Source of the DNA: an uncultured Prevotella sp.
GTDB lineage: Bacteria > Bacteroidota > Bacteroidia > Bacteroidales > Bacteroidaceae
NCBI GenBank assembly: GCA_937889855.1
Contig: CALBYK010000161.1
Location: 1 to 5,971, forward strand
Reading direction: 5' to 3'
DNA: 5,971 nucleotides
A model generated the notes under the pieces. The model saw only the letters and a list, made by a program, of their open reading frames with translations, was not told where the DNA came from and made no database searches. Positions 1 to 4,669 of this stretch are shown here, piece after piece. Numbering within the stretch: the first letter of the stretch is position 1; every line of letters begins with the position of its first letter. The position numbers and the translations under genes are program-made.

Positions 1-1031
1 CCTCCGTTCTGCGGATTGAAGAACACGCTCTTCTCGGGGCGTATGTCGAATGTCTTGGTTGTGGCATTCTTGTAGGTGACGCGCATCCGCAGTTGGCATC
101 CCTTTTCCGAAGGCAGGAGGAAAGTGGAGAGTGTGGTAGACGCTTCGGGCGACTGCCGGCTGTCGACGACAGTCCACTCGTCGGAGCCGAGACAGTCGTC
201 GGCTGATGTGTCTGCTTGCACGGGATAGAAGGCGCCATGGGAAGTGGCAACGTCATTTTCGCTGTCGTACAGTGGCGAGAGCATTATCTTCTTGGGCAGC
301 AACGAGCATAGCAGTTCGATGCCCTTCACGTCGGAGGGCACTTTGGAGAGCTTCAGGTTCACTTGGCTGACGATGCGGTAGATGTTGCCGTAGAGCGAAA
401 CATTTCCGCCTTTGCTGAAAGTGAGCATGTTGGAAGGCACGTTGTCGTAAGTTTCATTGTCTTTTTCAGATCCGCCGATTCCAAGGTTTCCGAAGAACAG
501 CTCGGGTGTGGAGAATGTGCGCTCGTTTTTGGTGTCGGCTGCTGGCAAGTTGAGCGAGAGGGCCAGCAAGGTGGGATAGGTGGCAGCGCTGGTGTTGACG
601 CTGAACTTTGCAGCATCGCTGGCAGTATAGGCAAGTGCGCGGAAGGCGTAGCGGTTATGGTCGGCGCTGAGTGCCATTTGGTGTGTGGTCCACTTGTTGG
701 TGTTGTCGATACCGTCGAGGGTGATGTCGGCACAGTCCTCTCCGCTGTCCTGGATGCGGTTCAGGGTGTTGAGGGTCATCTTGTTTCCGACAATGCCAAA
801 GTGGGTGTCCTTGCCTGCAAACGACCATATCGTCAACATGTCGGCATTGCATGTGCCCGGTATGCTTGGCGCGGTGGCGCGGGTGGACTCTCCTTCCTTA
901 GGGGCGTTGCCGCACACTGTGATGCGCGCATCTGCCGACGGAATGGTGGTGTCGTCGATAGGGTCGCTCTCTGCCGAACACGAGGCGAGGAGCAGGGCGG
1001 TGAGGAATATTGTTGATATTGTTGTTCTCAT
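1..1031 (-). CDS. Second fimbrial accessory/tip lipoprotein (3' partial)
   Basis: Reading from the ATG at 1031 gives 343 complete codons, open to the window edge with no stop. The signal MRTTISTIFLTALLLASC has lipobox LASC (Cys18). T50-R51-A52 aligns with the putative processing site of the other subunits. PELFFG (176-181) and VSLYGNIYRIVSQVNLKLSKVP (211-232) correspond to the fimbrillin-fold core, with IVSQV replacing the RxVAG of its neighbours. It is closer to the FimB/Mfa2-like tip subunits than to shaft proteins. SVFFNPQNGG at the edge suggests most of the protein is visible and that the C-terminal strand is missing. Six Cys besides the lipid Cys (40, 61, 100, 242, 280, 312) is unusual in this operon and would allow disulfides in an exposed tip domain (inference). 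The gene follows a 95-base gap with a palindrome and tandem repeat. The ATG is chosen because it directly precedes the signal peptide. Confidence 0.8.
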   Translation of the reverse strand, partial: MRTTISTIFLTALLLASCSAESDPIDDTTIPSADARITVCGNAPKEGESTRATAPSIPGTCNADMLTIWSFAGKDTHFGIVGNKMTLNTLNRIQDSGEDCADITLDGIDNTNKWTTHQMALSADHNRYAFRALAYTASDAAKFSVNTSAATYPTLLALSLNLPAADTKNERTFSTPELFFGNLGIGGSEKDNETYDNVPSNMLTFSKGGNVSLYGNIYRIVSQVNLKLSKVPSDVKGIELLCSLLPKKIMLSPLYDSENDVATSHGAFYPVQADTSADDCLGSDEWTVVDSRQSPEASTTLSTFLLPSEKGCQLRMRVTYKNATTKTFDIRPEKSVFFNPQNG

Positions 1032-1040
1032 ATATATTAT

Positions 1041-1102
1041 ATGGTTGCTGCTATATAATGGTTGCTGCTATATAATGGTTGCTGCTATATAATGGTTGCT
1101 GC
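1041..1102. repeat. 17-bp tandem repeat, about 3.6 copies, upstream of the second accessory gene
   Basis: The plus-strand unit ATGGTTGCTGCTATATA occurs perfectly at 1041-1057, 1058-1074 and 1075-1091, followed by an 11-base partial copy (1092-1102) that runs into the palindrome. On the transcribed strand the unit is TATATAGCAGCAACCAT. The array ends 9 bases before the start codon at 1031, so it lies in the leader or promoter region of the downstream lipoprotein gene. Perfect identity indicates recent expansion, and copy number could vary by slippage. Confidence 0.9.
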
Positions 1103-1121
1103 GGAGGCCGGAGACCTCCGC
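1101..1121 (-). repeat. GC-rich palindrome directly after the first accessory gene
   Basis: GCGGAGG (1101-1107) and CCTCCGC (1115-1121) form a perfect 7-bp, almost all G-C stem around a 7-base loop. It starts 5 bases past the stop codon at 1127. On the minus strand no U-tract follows (next bases AGCAACC), so it is not a classical terminator. It may protect the mRNA 3' end, pause polymerase, or be a copy of a dispersed extragenic palindrome. Confidence 0.6.
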
Positions 1122-1126
1122 CACGA

Positions 1127-2197
1127 TTATAGATTGATGTCGATGTCTTCTTGCCAGGCTCCCATAGCGCGTATCACTGTATCTATGTTGTCGCCGATGG
1201 TGGCGTCGATTTGATAGTATTGGTTGGGGAGCAGGGGGTAGCTTGTGGTGCTCGCAGTGACGGTGGTGCCGTTGGCGGTGGCAGTAGAGCTGACGAGCTT
1301 GATGTTCTTGCTGCCAATCTCGGCACCGTCGTTGTCGAGAACCACGAGTCGCATAGTTGCCGTAGAGTTGTCGGCGGGTGCCGCGACGGGCAGCACGTAT
1401 GAGCCTTTCGATGCTGTCGTGTTGTCGTCGGCGCGAAGAAATTCGCTTGCGGCGATTTCTATTATAGTCTTGTTGAGGGAGTTATCTTGGGTGTCGGTGC
1501 TTGTCAGCGGGTCGGCGGCGATGTTGTCGTCGGCGAGCGACACACTGCGGTTTTGCTGCGTGTAGAGATCCACGCGTATTGAACCTATTGCTTTGCCGTT
1601 GTAGGAGGCAGATATCTTGGTGAGGTTGAGCATCACTCCTGCCACACGGCGGTAGAGGTCGAGGGTGGCGTTGAATCCGGCGTTGGCGTTGGTGGCGACG
1701 GCGATGTGTCCGCCGAACAGCTCGCTATGGGCGATGTCGTCGCGTGTGGCGGTAGATGATGTTGCGGCACGTGCTTCGGAGAGTTTTGTGCCGATGGCGA
1801 GGGGTTGATAGGTCGATGCCGACCTGTCGTCGTTGCCCACGGCGATGAGGGTGTAGGTGGTGTTGGGTTGCAGTCCCTGATATTTGATATTGTAGGATTG
1901 CTCGCGTGTGGGCAGTCCCTGCGCGGCACCAGCAGGATTCCAGCCCGTGTCCTCGGAAGCCACACATTGGGCATCGGCTGTCGTTCCGTCGAACACGTAG
2001 AGCTGCACTTGGCTCACGTGCTGCACGGCTTCGGCAGACGAGAGTGTGGTGCGGGTCTGCAGCGACGGCATGGCACTGAGGCTGATGACGGCTGACGGTG
2101 AGTCGTTGCCAGTTGTCGGCTCGGTGTTGTCGGAGCACGACGATGTGGCAAGGAGCAGTAGCGAGGCGGCGAATAGATGGAATAGCTTCTGATGCAT
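1127..2197 (-). CDS. Fimbrillin-like accessory/tip lipoprotein
   Basis: 356 residues with a lipoprotein signal (LLLLATSSC, Cys21, followed by SDN). The Thr-Arg at T48-R49 sits where the fimbrillin has its cleavage site. ELFGG (159-163) and LDLYRRVAG (179-187) match the fimbrillin core motif; GLQPNTTYTLIAVGND (108-122) and SYPLLPNQYYQI (319-330) resemble strands of FimC/Mfa3-type tip and adaptor subunits. The C-terminus (AWQEDIDINL) is a Trp-containing amphipathic strand but lacks the NDNWE..HNM tail shared by anchor and shaft, so it probably fits a different partner groove. Composition is Ala/Thr/Asp-rich, usual for such proteins. It is separated from the fimbrillin by 206 bases containing a terminator-like hairpin, so it may be expressed at lower level or from its own promoter. 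Whether it is tip adhesin, adaptor or minor shaft subunit cannot be decided here. Confidence 0.8.
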   Translation of the reverse strand: MHQKLFHLFAASLLLLATSSCSDNTEPTTGNDSPSAVISLSAMPSLQTRTTLSSAEAVQHVSQVQLYVFDGTTADAQCVASEDTGWNPAGAAQGLPTREQSYNIKYQGLQPNTTYTLIAVGNDDRSASTYQPLAIGTKLSEARAATSSTATRDDIAHSELFGGHIAVATNANAGFNATLDLYRRVAGVMLNLTKISASYNGKAIGSIRVDLYTQQNRSVSLADDNIAADPLTSTDTQDNSLNKTIIEIAASEFLRADDNTTASKGSYVLPVAAPADNSTATMRLVVLDNDGAEIGSKNIKLVSSTATANGTTVTASTTSYPLLPNQYYQIDATIGDNIDTVIRAMGAWQEDIDINL

Positions 2198-2310
2198 AAT
2201 TTATATATATGTATATACTTTATTTATATAAGTAGCTGTGCAAAATTATTTTTTACATATAGTAGGAGGGTATCATATATAAAGATAAATCTAAACACAT
2301 ACTTATATGG
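2198..2310. other. AT-rich intergenic stretch
   Basis: Very AT-rich, with runs of TATATA alternation around 2202-2231, lying between the terminator-like hairpin and the accessory gene. Besides the -7-like box, no gene or RNA is recognised. The AGGAGGG at 2264-2270 on the plus strand has no start codon at useful spacing. Confidence 0.5.
2241..2248 (-). promoter_or_regulatory. Candidate Bacteroidetes -7 box (TAATTTTG) for the first accessory gene
   Basis: The minus strand reads TAATTTTG, an exact match to the Bacteroidetes -7 consensus TAnnTTTG. It would start transcription near 2235, giving a leader of roughly 35-40 bases. It lies downstream of the terminator-like hairpin, where an own promoter would be expected. 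No TTTG-type -33 element is seen at the right distance (about 2268-2275), and the region is AT-rich, so a chance match is possible. Confidence 0.4.
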
Positions 2311-2311
2311 C

Positions 2312-2385
2312 AAAACGCCCCGCAGGAGCAGAAGCACCAGTAACTATCGGTTATGGGCTTCTGCCCTTACTGGGCGTGATGCGTT
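2312..2385 (-). terminator. Long imperfect hairpin, terminator or attenuator, after the fimbrillin gene
   Basis: On the transcript this begins 19-27 bases after the fimbrillin stop. Outer stem ACGCCC (2315-2320) pairs with GGGCGT (2372-2377); AGG (2324-2326) with CCT (2365-2367); GCAGAAGC (2328-2335) with GCTTCTGC (2357-2364); CCA/TGG and TAAC/GTTA continue to a 5-base loop at 2345-2349. On the minus strand the stem ends in GCGTTTTGCC, a short U4 tract, so it could act as an intrinsic terminator, though a leaky one. GCGTT (2381-2385) can pair alternatively with AACGC (2314-2318). Partial read-through would lower accessory-subunit levels relative to the shaft (inference). Confidence 0.55.
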
Positions 2386-2403
2386 ATTAAGCGTCAAGTG
2401 GGA

Positions 2404-3702
2404 TTATTCGAGTTCCATATTGTGTATCACCTCCCAGTTGTCGTTGACGCGGAGTGTGATGTCCTGTGCCCTCTTGAGCGACTGTGGTTTGTCGCCGCCG
2501 CCTTCACCAGGTTTGTCCGGATTTGCGCTTGTGCGTGTGCCGATGCCATAGAGGTGGTTGCGCACTACGGAATAAATCTCCTTTTGATCGGTTACAGATG
2601 CTGTAGTGAAAGCATTTGTGCTCCAAGTCATCAAGTTGTGTGCCTGCAACTGACCGTCTGATTCAGGAAGGTTCACTTTCCATGATCTCACGGCAGTACC
2701 GTCATCCTTGACAAGTTTCAGAGTGAATGTCTGACCATCGGTCTTTGCAAACGGGATGAGGAAGCTGCCTGCAAATACAGAGCCGTTCTTGTATTTTTTT
2801 GCATCTCCTTTCCAGTTGTCGCCAGCGTCAATCAATCCGTCGGTACCATCTTCATAGGTTTCACCATCCTCAGCAAGTTTCTTATCGTCCTTCAATGCAG
2901 TGAACCACTTTGTCAGGTCGATAGTGTATACCACAGCATTCGTTGTAGTGTTGTTGCCGTTCACTACATATTTCACGTTTGCATCGTTGCCCGTGCCGTT
3001 GCCAGTCAGGTCGAAGTTGCCGAAAGCACCGAGCACAAGCTCGCTATTGCTTGCAGAAGCCACAAGCTCCAGCTTAGTTGCGCCCTCCACATAAGGAATG
3101 TCCTCGATATAGCCGAAAGTACCGGCAACCTGACGGTTCAGAATGACCTTGCCTTCAGTTTTCTCGCCTTCTACAACTGTGTATGTTGCATCGCCGGCGA
3201 ATATTTCCTCAGGAGTTTTGCTGCCATCTTGTTTATATTTGAGGACGGTGTTCTCGTTGAATGTGCTACCTGCTATTGCACCGGTTATGGCCGTGAGGTC
3301 GTAGTCGCTATCGTTGCTGTAGCCGATGGCATATACCTTGTATGTGCCGGCTGAAAGATGATTCTCTTTCGGAATTGTGATTGTAGTCTGGCGACCATGT
3401 CCGCCATCGGTGTAAACGGTTGAAGTTTGGTCGTCGTTCCAGTTGTCAATGGTTGTGACATACTTTATGATATTGTTCTGGCAGACAATCACCCGCACAT
3501 TCTGGATGTTCTGTGCTGCCTCCGAGCTTTCCAGCGGTCGTCCGGCACGTGTTGTCAGTCCGTCGCCGGCATTTGCCACCTGCAGCACGATGGTCTGTGC
3601 CGCGTCATTGTTCTCGGCGCCGTTGTTCACGTCGTCACTGCTACATGAGCCGAGCAGCAGAGTGCCTGCTGCGAGGGCATAAATAAAATTAGTCTTTTTC
3701 AT
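2404..3702 (-). CDS. Mfa1/FimA-type major fimbrillin (fimbrial shaft subunit)
   Basis: 432 residues. The lipoprotein signal ends in LLLGSC (Cys20), followed by SSDD, an acidic stretch typical of surface-exported Bacteroidetes lipoproteins. T51-R52-A53 is the likely site where an Arg-directed protease removes the N-terminal strand. The core has EEIFAG (165-170) and ILNRQVAG (187-194), the fimbrillin-fold signature also seen in the downstream subunits. An Asp/Lys/Gly-rich stretch (271-306) looks like a surface loop. YSVVRNHLYGIGTRTS (377-392) followed by a Gly-rich linker and DITLRVNDNWEVIHNMELE matches the C-terminal region of Mfa1-type fimbrillins; the last strand is the predicted donor strand for the neighbouring subunit. 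It lies 34 bases downstream of the anchor gene, in an AT-rich gap without a visible promoter. Its base composition is visibly lower in GC than its neighbours. The shaft role is inferred from family and gene order. Confidence 0.9.
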   Translation of the reverse strand: MKKTNFIYALAAGTLLLGSCSSDDVNNGAENNDAAQTIVLQVANAGDGLTTRAGRPLESSEAAQNIQNVRVIVCQNNIIKYVTTIDNWNDDQTSTVYTDGGHGRQTTITIPKENHLSAGTYKVYAIGYSNDSDYDLTAITGAIAGSTFNENTVLKYKQDGSKTPEEIFAGDATYTVVEGEKTEGKVILNRQVAGTFGYIEDIPYVEGATKLELVASASNSELVLGAFGNFDLTGNGTGNDANVKYVVNGNNTTTNAVVYTIDLTKWFTALKDDKKLAEDGETYEDGTDGLIDAGDNWKGDAKKYKNGSVFAGSFLIPFAKTDGQTFTLKLVKDDGTAVRSWKVNLPESDGQLQAHNLMTWSTNAFTTASVTDQKEIYSVVRNHLYGIGTRTSANPDKPGEGGGDKPQSLKRAQDITLRVNDNWEVIHNMELE

Positions 3703-3736
3703 AATTGTATGAATTTAAATTATGTATTTTTACTTT
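3703..3736 (-). other. AT-rich leader before the major fimbrillin
   Basis: Short gap of A and T almost throughout, with no Shine-Dalgarno and no TAnnTTTG box. A- and T-rich, unstructured leaders favour strong translation in Bacteroidetes, so this could help the shaft gene outproduce its operon partners. No promoter can be called. Confidence 0.4.
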
Positions 3737-4669
3737 TTATTCTATATTCATGTTATGCACCTTCTCCCAATTGTCGTTTATCAGGATGTAGATGTGGAAG
3801 ACGTTGTCGGTCTTGTCATAGACATACTTCAAGACGGTCAGCTCGTTGCGTCGCATTGTTATGTCCACGTCGTCGGGCGATATGTCGGGATGGCTGAGGT
3901 TGTAGTCGTCGTAGAAGTTGACGTCCACCTCGGAACCATCTTCCTTAATCGACGGTGTAAGGAATGTTTCGGTGAGTATTCCGCCCACGCCGCGTCGCTC
4001 CTGGTGTGTGGTGACGCTGGTTTTGTCGCCGTAGCAGAAGCGTGTGTCGACAGAGCCGTAGAGCTGGTCTACATTCTTGCCGTAGAACTGTATCCGTCGC
4101 GGAACGTCCTCGGCATAGATGATGAGCTTGCCCTTGGTGCGCTTGAGCATACTCTCGAAGGAACTGTGCGTGGCGTCGTAGCAGATGGTGTCGCTCGTCA
4201 TATAAACATCGTAGCCCTGCGCGTGGTCGGGATGAAACGACAGCTCCGTGCGGTCGGCATTGAACTCGCTGAGGTCGGGGATGCCTCCCCATACGGTGAA
4301 TACATACTTGCCGAAGGGCAGCTCGTTGCCGAAGTCCACACCGACGGTCTTCTCGTCGTCCTCCACGGTGAACACCCCACGCTCCTTGACCATTGCGAGT
4401 GAACCGTCGCCGTTGAGCCGCGACAGGCGGTAGTAGAGCGTCGGCACATAGTAGGCAAACGGCTCGTCCTCGCTCACACGCTCGTCGATGTCTACGCCGT
4501 CGTCGAACACCAGGTCGGCGGCGTTGCTGTAGTTCTTGTCGAGCACCCCGATGTTGAGCGTGAGCGGCGGACAAGGCTGCAGATCGTCGCGTATGCAGGA
4601 TGTGAGCGTGAGAGCCGCGCCACATACCATAAAGGCGTGTATGCAAATATCTTTCATGCTCGTCATCAT
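3737..4669 (-). CDS. FimB/Mfa2-family fimbrial anchor lipoprotein
   Basis: 310 residues, close to the usual size of FimB/Mfa2 proteins. It has a lipoprotein signal with lipobox LTSC (Cys25), then IRDDLQPCPPL, the family's typical start after the lipid Cys (C--DL--CP). KYVFTVWGGIPD (121-132) and LKRTKGKLIIYAEDVP (175-190) are also family-like. The role inferred from the family is a cell-bound base subunit that anchors the fimbria and limits its length. Unlike the three other subunits here, it has no Thr-Arg near residue 50, fitting an anchor whose N-terminal strand is not removed. Its last 13 residues (NDNWE..HNM..E) match the fimbrillin tail. The start at 4669 overlaps the upstream stop (ATGA), implying translational coupling; Met5 would give a more standard MKD signal peptide and cannot be excluded. 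No Shine-Dalgarno is visible. Confidence 0.88.
   Translation of the reverse strand: MMTSMKDICIHAFMVCGAALTLTSCIRDDLQPCPPLTLNIGVLDKNYSNAADLVFDDGVDIDERVSEDEPFAYYVPTLYYRLSRLNGDGSLAMVKERGVFTVEDDEKTVGVDFGNELPFGKYVFTVWGGIPDLSEFNADRTELSFHPDHAQGYDVYMTSDTICYDATHSSFESMLKRTKGKLIIYAEDVPRRIQFYGKNVDQLYGSVDTRFCYGDKTSVTTHQERRGVGGILTETFLTPSIKEDGSEVDVNFYDDYNLSHPDISPDDVDITMRRNELTVLKYVYDKTDNVFHIYILINDNWEKVHNMNIE
4666..4669 (-). promoter_or_regulatory. ATGA start/stop overlap (translational coupling)
   Basis: The TGA of the DUF3868-type gene (4668-4666) shares bases with the first ATG of the anchor gene (4669-4667). Ribosomes finishing gene 1 can restart on gene 2, which fits the absence of any Shine-Dalgarno and suggests near-equal synthesis of the two proteins. 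The caveat is that Met5 is an equally plausible start. Confidence 0.7.

Noticed and set aside
363..1016. 217-residue open frame on the plus strand
   Set aside because: It is antisense to a well-supported lipoprotein gene with signal peptide and fimbrillin motifs; its Val/Gly/Ala-rich translation has no recognisable domain.
1041..1102. CRISPR-like interpretation of the short repeats
   Set aside because: Units are contiguous with no spacers and only 17 bp long; this is a plain tandem repeat.
2312..2385. Mobile-element terminal inverted repeat or tRNA gene
   Set aside because: No transposase, target duplication or tRNA cloverleaf is visible; placement right after a stop codon and the U-tract favour a terminator or attenuator.
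2307..2390. 27-codon open frame on the plus strand (MAKRPAGAEAP...)
   Set aside because: It coincides with the hairpin after the fimbrillin gene, has no ribosome site at useful distance (AGGAGGG is 37 bases upstream) and no supporting homology visible.
2192..2551. 119-residue open frame on the plus strand
   Set aside because: Begins in AT-rich intergenic DNA and runs antisense into the fimbrillin gene; no coherent protein features.
3722..4402. 226-residue open frame on the plus strand
   Set aside because: Antisense to the FimB/Mfa2-like anchor; Val/Leu/Ala-rich shadow caused by codon bias.
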